Origin: Paenibacillus sp. HB172176
GTDB taxonomy: Bacteria; Bacillota; Bacilli; Paenibacillales; Paenibacillaceae
Assembly (NCBI RefSeq): GCF_011947265.1
Contig: NZ_JAATHD010000025.1
Coordinates: 1 to 64,000, forward strand
Direction: 5' to 3'
DNA length: 64,000 bases
The translations under genes were made by a program, and so were the position numbers. Shown piece by piece: positions 1 to 8,161 of this stretch; within the stretch, counting starts at the first letter, position 1, and every line of letters starts with the position of its first letter. The notes beneath the pieces are model-generated. The model saw only the letters and a program-made list of their open reading frames with translations, had not been told where the DNA came from and searched no databases.

Positions 1-115
1 CCACAGGGATCGCTTGGCGTACGATGTTCCTTGAAGGAATATCGCTACAACTTTGCTCCTTCAGGAGTAACAACCCAAGAATCCCCCACCTCTGCTAGGT
101 GGAGGGAGTGTTCAA
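1..115 (+). mobile_element. Probable right end of an IS200/IS605 (TnpB) element with omega-RNA-like hairpins
   Basis: The left edge carries a run of short hairpins: TTCCTTGAAGGAA (27-39), CTCCT/AGGAG (56-67) and CCACCT/AGGTGG with a five-base loop (86-102), then GTTCAA (110-115). This layout resembles the right ends of IS200/IS605-family elements, which also form the 3' part of the TnpB guide RNA; the gene itself would lie to the left, outside the window. The element appears to end inside the stop codon of the araC gene next to it. The identification rests on recalled resemblance and structure, not on a search. It could otherwise be an ordinary intergenic hairpin cluster acting as a terminator. 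Confidence 0.55.
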
Positions 116-888
116 TCTTGCAAATACAGCTGCGAGGGCGGGTAGCCGTATATTTTCTTGAAAATGCGGTTGAAATAAGCCTGATCGCAGAAGCCGACAT
201 ACTCGGATGCCTCGCCTATCGTGACATGATGCTGGATGATGAGATCCCGCGCCGCCGATACCTTCACTTGATGAATATACGACTTCGGCGTCTGCCCGGT
301 CAGCTTCTTGAAGGAAGCCGACACATAATTCGGCGATCGATGAACAAGCTCAGCCAATCTGTCCACCCGAATATCCTCGCGATAATGCGCCAACACATAT
401 TCCTGAATTCGCGTCACGATGCCAAGCACCGGAGAAGGATGCTGTCCCTCGTCCAGCTCGCGATTCATCCGTCCGAGCAAGTCGAGCAGGATGCCCGAGC
501 AGATATCTTCAAAATAAGGCAGCTTCCCCATCCACTGGCCGATTAGCTGCTCGAGTCGTTGCTTCATATAATCGTATTCGCGCGATTTGATGACGCAAGG
601 CTCGCTTTGCCCGAGCATCGGCATTCGCAACTCTTCCCGACGCGGAATGGTGAAGGTCGCCCAATATTTTTGATGAGGATGAATTTCGTCGGTGTGAAAG
701 CCTTCCCTCATGCTGCCCATGGGGATGAAGAGCAGATCGCCCTTCTTCAAGTGAAGTACGACATTGTTGATCCGATAGCTCAGCTTGCCCGATATGATAA
801 GCGCAAGAGCGTAGTTAGGCGTCTTCTCCAGCGGCTTCCTCCAGCCCGGATTCCGATCGTCGAAGCCTGCTCCGAATAGCTCAACCAT
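112..888 (-). CDS. AraC family transcriptional regulator (258 aa)
   Basis: A one-component regulator with an N-terminal cupin-like ligand domain (about residues 1-140; a short beta-rich stretch with LKKGDLLFIP) and a C-terminal AraC double helix-turn-helix (about 160-258) containing VDRLAELVHRSPNYVS and the family signature GFCDQAYFNRIFKKIYGYPPS. It is divergent from the FAD oxidoreductase gene starting at 1049, with a 160-bp shared control region, so it probably controls that gene in response to a sugar or sugar acid. The last codons and the TGA stop overlap the presumed end of a transposon, so the native C-terminus may have been altered by one or a few residues. The ligand cannot be told from sequence. 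Confidence 0.88.
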   Translation of the reverse strand: MVELFGAGFDDRNPGWRKPLEKTPNYALALIISGKLSYRINNVVLHLKKGDLLFIPMGSMREGFHTDEIHPHQKYWATFTIPRREELRMPMLGQSEPCVIKSREYDYMKQRLEQLIGQWMGKLPYFEDICSGILLDLLGRMNRELDEGQHPSPVLGIVTRIQEYVLAHYREDIRVDRLAELVHRSPNYVSASFKKLTGQTPKSYIHQVKVSAARDLIIQHHVTIGEASEYVGFCDQAYFNRIFKKIYGYPPSQLYLQD

Positions 889-1048
889 AATCGCCTAGCC
901 TCCTCGACTCGCAAATTTTATCGTAGATTTATACAAATGCAATGGATTTGTTAATCGCTTTCATCTCCTATGAACGATAGTATAAGTGTAACACATAGGA
1001 AGAATCACAATTGATTTTATTCAAATCTTTAATGGAGGCTGATACGAT

Positions 1049-2536
1049 ATGAACTATGATTTGGTTATCTACGGAGGAACATCGGCAGGCGTTGCAGCAG
1101 CCGTGCAGGCGAAGAAGATGGGACTGAAGTCCGTCATCATCGAACCATCCGGCAGAATCGGGGGACTGAGCTCCGGTGGATTGGGCGACACCGACTTCGG
1201 GAAGACGGCGGCGATTGGCGGCTTGTCGATGGACTTCTACCAGCGTGTCGGCAAGAAGTATGAGAAGGATGACGCCGTGTGGATGTTCGAGCCGAAGGTT
1301 GCGCTAAGCGTGTTCCACGATTGGATCTCCGAGTTCGAAATCGAGGTGCTCTACAACGAGCGACTGGACCTCAAGGATGGCGCGGTAGTGGAAGCCGGCA
1401 AGATTGTTGCCATTCGAATGGAGTCGGGCCTCACCATCTCTGGCCGCATCTTCCTGGACACGAGCTACGAGGGCGATCTGATGAAGGCGGCAGGCGTGTC
1501 GTATGCGACCGGCCGCGAAGCGAACAGCGTGTACGGCGAGACGTACAACGGCATCCAGACAGCCGTCGCCAAGAAGAATCAGCTGCCGCATGGCGTTGAT
1601 CCCTACGTGGTGAAGGGCGATCCTTCGAGCGGCCTCCTGCCGGGAGTCAACGCCGATGCGGGCGGAGCCGACGGCGAGGGCGATCATCGCGTGCAAGCGT
1701 ATTGCTACCGCATGTGCCTGACCGACGATCCTAGCAACCGCATCATGGTGGAGAAGCCGGCCGACTATGACGAGCGCAAATACGAGCTGTTGTTCCGCGC
1801 GATCGAGCAAGGCGAGAAGATTTTCTTCAAGCTGAACGGCGTGCCGAATCGCAAGACGGATTCGAACAACGACAAGGGCTTCTCGACGGATTATATCGGC
1901 TATAACTATGATTATCCCGAGGCGGATTATGAAGGCCGCGTCACCATCGCCGCCGCCCATGAGCGTCATCAGAAGGGATTGATCTGGACGCTGCAGAATC
2001 ATCCTCGCGTATCCGCGGAGGTGAGGGATTTTTATAAGGAATGGGGCTTGCCGCTTGATGAATTTACGGAGAACGGGCACTGGAGTCCGCAGCTGTATAT
2101 TCGCGAATCAAGACGCATGCTCGGCGACGCCGTCATGAACGAGAATCATATCTTCTCAAGAAGCGCCATTGAAGACAGCGTGGGCATGGGCTCGTATACG
2201 ATGGACTCTCATAATACGCAGCGTCATGTGAGCGCGGAGGGCTTCGTTGTGAATGAGGGCGATGTGCAAATTCCACTGCCCGGTCCTTATCCGATCAGCT
2301 ACCGCTCGATCGTGCCGAAGGAAGAGGAATGTGCGAATCTGCTCGTGCCGGTTTGCTTGTCCGCTTCCCATATCGCTTACGGCTCTATCCGGATGGAGCC
2401 TGTGTTCATGGCGCTCGGCCAATCGGCCGCCACAGCTGCGGCATTCGCGCTCGAAGCCGACTGCAGCGTGCAGAAGGTGAACTATGACGCATTGAAGAAG
2501 CGTTTGCTCGAGGATGGACAGGTGCTGTATAGCTAG
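1049..2536 (+). CDS. FAD-dependent oxidoreductase, FAD_oxidored family (495 aa)
   Basis: Cytoplasmic flavoprotein of the PF12831-type family often found near carbohydrate genes in Paenibacillus. The N-terminus has a Rossmann FAD-binding fingerprint, YDLVIYGGTSAGVAAAVQA, then the family feature GRIGGLSSGGLGDTD and, near residue 145, FLDTSYEGDLMKAAGV. The C-terminal part carries RMEPVFMALGQSAATAAAFA, the usual second dinucleotide-contact segment. The start has GGAGG 12 bases upstream. It is transcribed away from the AraC regulator to its left. The substrate of this family is mostly unknown; no signal peptide is seen. The 3' end has been copied into a short tandem repeat that follows the stop codon. 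Confidence 0.85.
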   Translation: MNYDLVIYGGTSAGVAAAVQAKKMGLKSVIIEPSGRIGGLSSGGLGDTDFGKTAAIGGLSMDFYQRVGKKYEKDDAVWMFEPKVALSVFHDWISEFEIEVLYNERLDLKDGAVVEAGKIVAIRMESGLTISGRIFLDTSYEGDLMKAAGVSYATGREANSVYGETYNGIQTAVAKKNQLPHGVDPYVVKGDPSSGLLPGVNADAGGADGEGDHRVQAYCYRMCLTDDPSNRIMVEKPADYDERKYELLFRAIEQGEKIFFKLNGVPNRKTDSNNDKGFSTDYIGYNYDYPEADYEGRVTIAAAHERHQKGLIWTLQNHPRVSAEVRDFYKEWGLPLDEFTENGHWSPQLYIRESRRMLGDAVMNENHIFSRSAIEDSVGMGSYTMDSHNTQRHVSAEGFVVNEGDVQIPLPGPYPISYRSIVPKEEECANLLVPVCLSASHIAYGSIRMEPVFMALGQSAATAAAFALEADCSVQKVNYDALKKRLLEDGQVLYS

Positions 2537-2682
2537 TGCTTCCGAGTACTGTCTAATGAAGGACGGTCAGGCGCTTTATGGACACAGCTTCCAGCGACTG
2601 TCTGATGGAGGACGGCAGATACTGTATGGATATAGCTTCCGGCGATTTTCTGATGGTGAACCGTCGGGTGCTGTATCCGCAG
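2510..2682 (+). repeat. 48-49 bp tandem repeat seeded by the 3' end of the FAD oxidoreductase gene
   Basis: About three and a half diverged units begin at 2510, 2558, 2607 and 2655. Unit 1 contains the last codons of the oxidoreductase gene (GAGGATGGACAGGTGCTGTA) and its stop; later units repeat the pattern GGACGG...CTGTATGG..AGCTTCC with many substitutions. No stop codon interrupts the units in one other frame, but codon bias and a ribosome site are lacking, so coding is unlikely. Confidence 0.65.
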
Positions 2683-3293
2683 GACTTTATCCAAAGCTAA
2701 AGCCGCCGCTCGCTGGGGCAGATTCGCGAGGATTCATTTGCGTGTAGGCATCCAGTCGGTCTAGTAGTACGGTATTGTGCGCGTTACGCTTCGACGGAAA
2801 CGATTCTGCATTCCGCCCGAGGATATACTGGATTTTCTCCCGCTTATTTCTGCAATTCAGTAGAAATTCTTGATTAAGCTGGAATTTGTCCTGTTTATTT
2901 CGAGGATGTCTCCGAATATCGTAACGTTGCAGGATATATGCTGGAGCTTTTCCAGTATAATAGGCAAAAGAGCATGACAGCTTCTAAATATGCTGGACGA
3001 TTTCCAGTTCAACTCTGGTTGCTTGATGGGCGAGATCTGGAAGCATGCCGCGACAACCCCCTGACCATTTGAATCCCGAAGAATATCGCCCTATCCGCCT
3101 GGCCTGGAGAATATCGTCTTAACTGCCTTACCCATTCGAATTCTGGGAGTACATCTAGCCGCCTGGCCAATCGAATTCTGGCGAATATTGTCCTTACTGC
3201 TCGGCCTGCCCATACCGGATTTCGATGATGAGATGTCGACCTGGCTTGCCTTTCAAAAGAAATAGCCATCCTGCGAAATGCTTCACAGAACAC
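2683..3293. other. Long non-coding stretch with degenerate repeats
   Basis: No convincing gene is seen between the tandem repeat and the DnaA-box-like cluster. Around 3055-3215 there are three loosely similar segments with the theme GAATTCTGG..GAATAT and CCGCCTGGCC, which look like decayed tandem repeats. The stretch is more AT-rich around 2820-3000 than the flanking genes. Confidence 0.5.
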
Positions 3294-3325
3294 TTATCCC
3301 CAACTTTATGCACAACTTATCCACA
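3294..3325 (+). promoter_or_regulatory. Cluster of three DnaA-box-like 9-mers
   Basis: Three same-direction 9-mers lie at 3294-3302 (TTATCCCCA), 3306-3314 (TTATGCACA) and 3317-3325 (TTATCCACA). The last is the perfect DnaA box; the other two differ by one base. Their starts are 12 and 11 bp apart, about one helix turn. An AT-rich stretch follows. No replication genes are near, so this is more likely a DnaA-controlled promoter or a DnaA-titration site than an origin. Confidence 0.55.
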
Positions 3326-3357
3326 AATAACGAAAAGCATATTTTCCTTAAAAAACC

Positions 3358-3384
3358 ATCCCGCAGGCCCTCCGCCTGCGGGAT
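3358..3384. terminator. Perfect 11-bp hairpin, possible minus-strand terminator or leader hairpin
   Basis: ATCCCGCAGGC and GCCTGCGGGAT form an 11-bp stem with a five-base loop. On the minus strand it is followed by a run of Ts (GGTTTTTTAAGG), as in an intrinsic terminator, but no minus-strand gene lies just to the right. On the plus strand it would sit in the leader of the YetF-like gene. Confidence 0.45.
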
Positions 3385-3479
3385 ATCTTTCGTTGCTCGT
3401 ACATGGAAGGGACGCCCATGGGGGAGACTACCTGCCAAGAACGGCATGTCAGTCTCAAATCGAAAGAGGGCTTACCGTA

Positions 3480-4190
3480 ATGCAGGATACACTAGAAATT
3501 ATTTTGCGCACATTCGCCGCCTTCGCTCTCATCATGATTATAACGAGAATTCTGGGCAAGCATACGATTACTCAGATGACCTATCACGACTTCGTCTCTT
3601 CCATCACGCTCGGCGCCATAACCGGCAATCTGGCCTTCAACATCAAGTTGAACTCCTGGCATTTGACCGCTTCGCTTATCGCCTTCAGCGGGATCGCTTT
3701 TCTAATAGCGCTAGTCTCACTAAAGAGCAGGAAGCTTCGCAAATGGCTGTCGGGCAAACCGACCGTCGTCATTCAAGACGGCAAAATTATGGAGCATAAT
3801 CTCCGCAGCATGAAGTTCAGCCTCGACACCTTGAACCAAGAGCTGCGAGAGAAGGAAATCTTCGATATCGGAGAAGTCGAATACGCGATTCTCGAGCTCA
3901 ACGGTAAGCTGTCCGTACTTCGCAAGCCCGAGTATCGGCAAGTGACCAGGAAGGATCTTGCGATCAAGAGCGCCGCGGGCAATCAATTTCCGGTCGAACT
4001 CATCATGGACGGAAAGATAATCGATACCAATATTCGTCAGGAAGGGCTTAGCCCCGAATGGCTGAATAAGCAGCTGCTTAAGCGGCAACTCATCCCAGAG
4101 CAGGTTTGCTATGCGGTGAGAGGCACGAACGGCAGCCTGTACTTCGACTTGTACGAGGATCGGATCGCGCATCCTATCGAGACGGAGTAG
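3480..4190 (+). CDS. DUF421 / YetF-like membrane protein (236 aa)
   Basis: Belongs to the DUF421 (YetF/YdfS) family common in Bacillales spore formers. Three membrane segments lie in the first 90 residues (IILRTFAAFALIMIITRILG; LAFNIKLNSWHLTASLIAF; IAFLIALVSL), followed by a soluble domain with the family hallmarks KPTVVIQDGKI and a repeat-like second half (PVELIMDGKI). The start was set at 3480 because AGAGGG lies nine bases before it and the membrane segments begin at once; a longer frame to the left would add a non-membrane, poorly biased extension. Relatives are linked to spore envelope properties, but the exact function is unknown. It is preceded by a DnaA-box-like cluster and a hairpin. 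Confidence 0.82.
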   Translation: MQDTLEIILRTFAAFALIMIITRILGKHTITQMTYHDFVSSITLGAITGNLAFNIKLNSWHLTASLIAFSGIAFLIALVSLKSRKLRKWLSGKPTVVIQDGKIMEHNLRSMKFSLDTLNQELREKEIFDIGEVEYAILELNGKLSVLRKPEYRQVTRKDLAIKSAAGNQFPVELIMDGKIIDTNIRQEGLSPEWLNKQLLKRQLIPEQVCYAVRGTNGSLYFDLYEDRIAHPIETE

Positions 4191-4210
4191 ACGGAGTTGC
4201 GCCGTGAGCA

Positions 4211-4290
4211 TCAGCTTGAGCTCCTTCGTATAAGGCTCCCCGAGCGCCAGTCTGCTTGAGTTCATTCGTATGAGGCTCCGTGCGCCGATG
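4211..4290. repeat. Two-copy 43-bp direct repeat
   Basis: Two diverged copies of CTTGAG(CT)TC.TTCGTAT.AGGCTCC follow one another between the YetF-like gene and the peptidase gene. Nothing else is seen in this gap. Confidence 0.4.
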
Positions 4291-4398
4291 CTGTCGCCGC
4301 TTAATTCTGAATGCACGCGAGCCATAATGCCGCGTTTACCTTCATTTCAATAGAGGGTAGAATAAGAGTAATCCATTATGAAAAGCGAGGTACATACG

Positions 4399-5472
4399 AT
4401 GAATCAAGAAACGATGGAACTCATGCGCACGCTTACGGAATTCCAGGCGGCTTCTGGCTTCGAGCGAGAGCTTCGCGGCTTTGTCCGTGGAGAGATTGAG
4501 AGATATACAGACGAAATTGTGCAGGATCGACTCGGCAGCATCTTCGGCGTAAAACGCGGTAATGAAAGCGGACCGGTCATTATGGCGGCAGGCCATCTCG
4601 ACGAGGTCGGCTTCCTCATTAATGGGATTACGGAGAACGGCATGCTCCGCTTCCAGACGCTCGGCGGCTGGTTCAGTCAGGTACTGCCCGCCCAGCGCGT
4701 GCAAGTCATGACCGAGAATGGACCTTTAATCGGCATCATCGGCACGACGCCCGTGCATCTGCTCGACGAAGCCTCGCGCGGCAAGCCGCTTGACGTGAAG
4801 GGCATGTACATCGACATCGGCGCGGATAGCCGTCAGCATGCCGAAGAGATTGGCGTACGAATCGGGCAGCAGGCCGTGCCGCATTGCGAGTTCACGCCGC
4901 TCGCCAATCCTAAGAAAATCATGGCCAAAGCATGGGATAACCGCTATGGCGTCGGGCTCGCCATCGAGCTGCTCAAGGAGCTGCAAGGGCAGAAGCTGCC
5001 GAATGTGCTGTATGCGGGAGCGACCGTGCAGGAGGAGCTTGGATTGCGCGGTGCCAAGACCGCTTCGAATCTCATCCAGCCCGACCTGTTCTTCGCGATG
5101 GACGCCAGCGCGGCGAACGACATGAACGGCGACAAATCCGCCTTCGGTCAGCTTGGCGGCGGCGTGCTGCTGCGCCTCTACGATCCGAGCATGCTGACGC
5201 ATCGCGGTATGGTGGAATATGTGCGGGATATGGCGGATACGCACAAGATCCCTTATCAGAACTTTATATCTCCAGGCGGCACGGATGCCGGAGCCGTTCA
5301 TACGCAGGGCATCGGCATTCCGTCGACGGTCATCGGCGTCTGCGCGAGATACATCCACACTTCCGCCTCCGTTCTGCATACCGATGATTTCGACGCAGCC
5401 AAGGAGCTGCTCGTGAAGCTGGTGCAGCATTGCGATCGCACGACGTATGAGACGATCGTGAGCCGGGCTTAG
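4399..5472 (+). CDS. M42 family metallo-aminopeptidase (357 aa)
   Basis: Cytoplasmic, probably dodecameric TET-type aminopeptidase that trims peptides, related to the YsdC/YtoP/FrvX proteins. Metal and catalytic motifs are in order: [10 protein letters not shown] (near residue 65), AWDNRYG (near 175), [10 protein letters not shown] with the paired Glu (near 213), [13 protein letters not shown] (near 235) and the late HTSASVLH (near 330). Length fits the family. Start 4399 is chosen over 4378 because the GCGAGG ribosome site lies eight bases before it and the following sequence aligns with the family N-terminus ([15 protein letters not shown]). Historic annotations as endoglucanase should be disregarded. 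Confidence 0.9.
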   Translation: MNQETMELMRTLTEFQAASGFERELRGFVRGEIERYTDEIVQDRLGSIFGVKRGNESGPVIMAAGHLDEVGFLINGITENGMLRFQTLGGWFSQVLPAQRVQVMTENGPLIGIIGTTPVHLLDEASRGKPLDVKGMYIDIGADSRQHAEEIGVRIGQQAVPHCEFTPLANPKKIMAKAWDNRYGVGLAIELLKELQGQKLPNVLYAGATVQEELGLRGAKTASNLIQPDLFFAMDASAANDMNGDKSAFGQLGGGVLLRLYDPSMLTHRGMVEYVRDMADTHKIPYQNFISPGGTDAGAVHTQGIGIPSTVIGVCARYIHTSASVLHTDDFDAAKELLVKLVQHCDRTTYETIVSRA

Positions 5473-5524
5473 GGACAAGAGGCTTTGACGACAGCCGTCT
5501 TTCAGCAAAACAAGTGAACGGGAT

Positions 5525-5685
5525 GAGGCTCTCGCTTCATTGCGGATGGCTAACTGCTCCATAGTGGCCAGAAATTGTGTTGCAAAGCTGGAAATCAGCG
5601 TTGCAGGAACCAACCGGCTCGAGTCAGCTCTGCAGCGCTGATAAACAGCGTTATACAAATCAGTTCACCATGAAACAACAGCCTC
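5525..5685 (+). repeat. Degenerate copy of the MITE-like element
   Basis: The stretch begins GAGGCTCTCG and ends ACAACAGCCTC, resembling the terminal inverted repeats of the better copies at 27076, 58342 and 62030, and its interior keeps the CTGGAAATCAGCG and GCAGCGCTGA motifs of that family. Flanks (AACGGGAT on the left, AAAATGTCCATTG on the right) look like decayed halves of the TAACGGAC repeat into which the 62-kb copy is inserted. Confidence 0.5.
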
Positions 5686-5737
5686 TAAAATGTCCATTGC
5701 ATAGGAAGACCACCCTGGTCGGCTCTCATTCCAGGCA

Positions 5738-5785
5738 AAACAGCGAGCAACCCCATCTTTAGAATGACGGGGTTGCTCGCTGTTT
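5738..5785 (-). terminator. Intrinsic terminator of the pectinesterase gene
   Basis: A perfect 17-bp stem (5738-5754 with 5769-5785) and a 14-base loop lie directly at the pectinesterase stop codon; on the minus strand the stem is followed by TTTTGCC. Confidence 0.85.
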
Positions 5786-5786
5786 G

Positions 5787-6833
5787 CTATTCCACCGGAT
5801 TCCAGCCATCCTCGCCGCTCAGAACACTCGCAGGCGTTAACGCGGCCGCCTTTCCCTCTGTCAACCGACGGCTCCAGCCCACGCGCATGCCTGGAGAACC
5901 CGTCACCGCGCCCGGTCCCGAGCTTCCATGCTCCATATATCGCACGGTCCGCTCCACATCAGGCTTATTCCAATCATCCCAGCCCTCTGCCCGGATATGG
6001 GCGCCCATCCAGCAGTCCACGAACGCAGTATGGGCGTGCTCGCGCCACGGTCTGCCGAGAAAAACCGACTGCGGCGGCGCATCCCCGGTCAATCGGCAAG
6101 ACAGGAACACATAGCCATTCGCGGCTTCCTCCGGCGTCGAGGCGGCGGTCAACCAGCCATGGACGCTAGTCTCCGGCGCTTCCACCGATTGCCCGCCATC
6201 TCCTTCCGTCAATCGTCTTCTCGAGAAAATCTCGCAGCGATGGAACACTGCTGTAGCAGAGCCGAAGATGAAATCCACATCGCCTTCCATGTAGCAGTCC
6301 TCGTAATATTGACGCGAGGCTCGCCGCGGCAAGCCTTCCCGCGGCCCGCCGAATGTCGGGCGATCGATCGGATAGAGCGGCAGCGGTCCCGTGAACAGCG
6401 TATCCTGACTGGCGATGAATCGGCAGCGCCGGAATACCGCGCGATCGCCGTCTACATAGGCCGCCACCGCTTGACCGACCTTGTGCCCGGGCCCCGCAGC
6501 ATTAACAAACGACAGCCCTTCGGCAATGAAATCATCTCCTCCGATGAACGCCGTATACGAGTGAAAGGTGTTGTACAGCTCTCCGTCCAGAAATGCTTTC
6601 AGCGCATAATCATCCCAGCGAATAACGGTCTTCTCAGCCCCTTCGCCGATCAGGGAAAGCTTCTTCCCGTCGATGAACAGCTTCTCTCTGTATTCGCCGC
6701 TCCGCACCCGAATCATTGCTCGCTCGGACAGATTCGGCGGAATCGCGTCCACTGCGGCTTGAATCGTCGTATACTCTCCGCTTCCGTCCGCAGCCACAGT
6801 GAAGTGCAGCTTCACCAAAGCTTCATCCTTCAT
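5787..6833 (-). CDS. Pectinesterase (pectin methylesterase), cytoplasmic (348 aa)
   Basis: Removes methyl esters from galacturonate residues of pectin (carbohydrate esterase family 8, right-handed beta-helix). Visible motifs: GEYTTIQAAVDAIP at the N-terminus, GQAVAAYVDGDRAVF, SQDTLF with the catalytic Asp region, VDFIFGSA and the substrate-binding LGRPW near residue 260. There is no signal peptide, so the enzyme should act on imported oligogalacturonides. It is the last gene of a minus-strand group with a LacI regulator and an oligosaccharide ABC transporter, which fits an uptake-then-demethylate scheme. AAGGAGG lies nine bases before the ATG; a strong terminator follows. Confidence 0.93.
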   Translation of the reverse strand: MKDEALVKLHFTVAADGSGEYTTIQAAVDAIPPNLSERAMIRVRSGEYREKLFIDGKKLSLIGEGAEKTVIRWDDYALKAFLDGELYNTFHSYTAFIGGDDFIAEGLSFVNAAGPGHKVGQAVAAYVDGDRAVFRRCRFIASQDTLFTGPLPLYPIDRPTFGGPREGLPRRASRQYYEDCYMEGDVDFIFGSATAVFHRCEIFSRRRLTEGDGGQSVEAPETSVHGWLTAASTPEEAANGYVFLSCRLTGDAPPQSVFLGRPWREHAHTAFVDCWMGAHIRAEGWDDWNKPDVERTVRYMEHGSSGPGAVTGSPGMRVGWSRRLTEGKAAALTPASVLSGEDGWNPVE

Positions 6834-7025
6834 TGCGGAAGCCTCCTTGCCAATGAACCCTGCTCGTTCTTATCCACAACCCGGCAGCGCGCCGGGACAG
6901 CGTCCCTCCATCTCTCATCCTCATCTTCCTTTTCTCATCTTGTTGTCCTTGCTGAAAAATCCGATTTTGCTCCAGTCTCGTTCTATTCCAGTTTCGTTCT
7001 ATGCCAAGCTCTCTCTACTCCCCGC

Positions 7026-8000
7026 TCAACTCTGCTTGCGGTACGTCACCGAGCTCCGCTGCTGGATGCGAGGCGGAATGACAAGCGGATACTCTACCTT
7101 CTCGTTCCGGATCAAGGCGACAATCAGCTCTGCCGCTTTCGCGGCCAACTCCCTCAACGGAGGGCCTACCGTCGTAAGCGCAACCTCAGCGAATTCCATC
7201 TCCGGCAAATCATCGTAGCCAATCAGCGAAATATCATTCGGCACGCTGAGACCCGCTTCGAGCAGCGCCCGGAGCGCACCCTTCGTCAGCATATTGTTCA
7301 GACCGATGAACGCGGTCGGCGAATCGGCCGTCATTTTGTAATTCCGCATGGCGAGATACCCGTCTTCCCAGGTCGAATGGGCCGGCAGCACATCCTTCTC
7401 CGAATAAGGGAGACCCGTTCTCTGCAACGCCTCCCGATATCCCTCCAGCTTGACCTCCTGCGAATTGCCGATGAAGCCGATGCGTTCATGACCATAGGAT
7501 TTCAAATACTCCACGGCCTTGTAGATGCCTTCCTTCCGGTCAATCTTGATGTAGGGCGAATGCGGGTTATCATCCGTTCCGAGCAAGAACCAGGGAATGC
7601 TGAGATTTTTGAAATTCTTCATAAAATCATCCTGCTTGAACGGACGATAATCCCAGAAGATGCAGCCGTCCACTCTCAGTTGGCTGAATATTTCGTAACC
7701 GTCCATCGAAGCGGCGAGAATCATCTGGTAGCCTCTCTCTTTCAGCTCTTGATGCAAAAACTTGGCTATATTCGCGAACAGCGGATTGCTGCTCAGCTCG
7801 TCCAGGACGAATCCGATAATATGGCTTTTGCCCGAAGACAGCTGGGTTGCCATGATGTTCTTGTTGTACTGATGCTTCTCGGCGATTTCCAGCACCTTCT
7901 GCCTCGTTGCGGGCTTGATCAGCGGATTGCCGTTCAGCGCCTTGGACACCGTGCTGTAGCTGACGCCCGCCAGCTTGGCGATATCCTTGATCGTGATCAT
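7026..8000 (-). CDS. LacI family transcriptional regulator (324 aa)
   Basis: Sugar-responsive repressor. The N-terminal helix-turn-helix is canonical: ITIKDIAKLAGVSYSTVSKALNG, with a hinge at residues 45-60, then a periplasmic-binding-protein-like effector domain (IGFVLDELSSNPLFANIAK; FIGLNNMLTKGALRALLEAG; DISLIGYDDLPEMEF). It lies between the binding-protein gene and the pectinesterase gene on the same strand and most likely controls both the upstream ABC operon and itself. A perfect palindrome TTACAACGTTGTAA at 11878 ahead of the ABC operon is the best operator candidate. The inducer is probably a pectin- or hemicellulose-derived oligosaccharide. Confidence 0.92.
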   Translation of the reverse strand: MITIKDIAKLAGVSYSTVSKALNGNPLIKPATRQKVLEIAEKHQYNKNIMATQLSSGKSHIIGFVLDELSSNPLFANIAKFLHQELKERGYQMILAASMDGYEIFSQLRVDGCIFWDYRPFKQDDFMKNFKNLSIPWFLLGTDDNPHSPYIKIDRKEGIYKAVEYLKSYGHERIGFIGNSQEVKLEGYREALQRTGLPYSEKDVLPAHSTWEDGYLAMRNYKMTADSPTAFIGLNNMLTKGALRALLEAGLSVPNDISLIGYDDLPEMEFAEVALTTVGPPLRELAAKAAELIVALIRNEKVEYPLVIPPRIQQRSSVTYRKQS

Positions 8001-8132
8001 CGTCTTACACGTCCTTTCGATAGAGTGTCCAGAAGCCCGCTGCTCCCGGACTCACCAGCAAGTCAATCGCTTGCGCTTGTTACATTTACAATAACGAAAA
8101 TATTGAAAATTGGCTACAAATTCCTACAGCCT

Positions 8133-8160
8133 GCGCGGCAACACGAAGCTGCTGCCGCGC
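8133..8160 (-). other. Stem-loop just after the binding-protein gene
   Basis: GCGCGGCA (8133-8140) pairs with TGCCGCGC (8153-8160) immediately beyond the stop codon of the solute-binding protein. No T-run follows on the minus strand, so this is more like the mRNA-stabilising stem-loops that let binding-protein mRNA outlast the rest of an ABC operon. Confidence 0.5.
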
Positions 8161-8161
8161 T

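Noticed and set aside
2514-2747. Small gene after the FAD oxidoreductase
   Set aside because: It is the tandem repeat read in another frame; its start lies inside the upstream gene and no ribosome site is present.
3294-3325. Chromosomal origin of replication
   Set aside because: Only three DnaA-like boxes, no dnaA, dnaN, gidA or other origin genes nearby.
3385-3479. Riboswitch in the leader of the YetF-like gene
   Set aside because: Short hairpins (for example GGGACGCCC) are present, but I could not match them to any known aptamer core.
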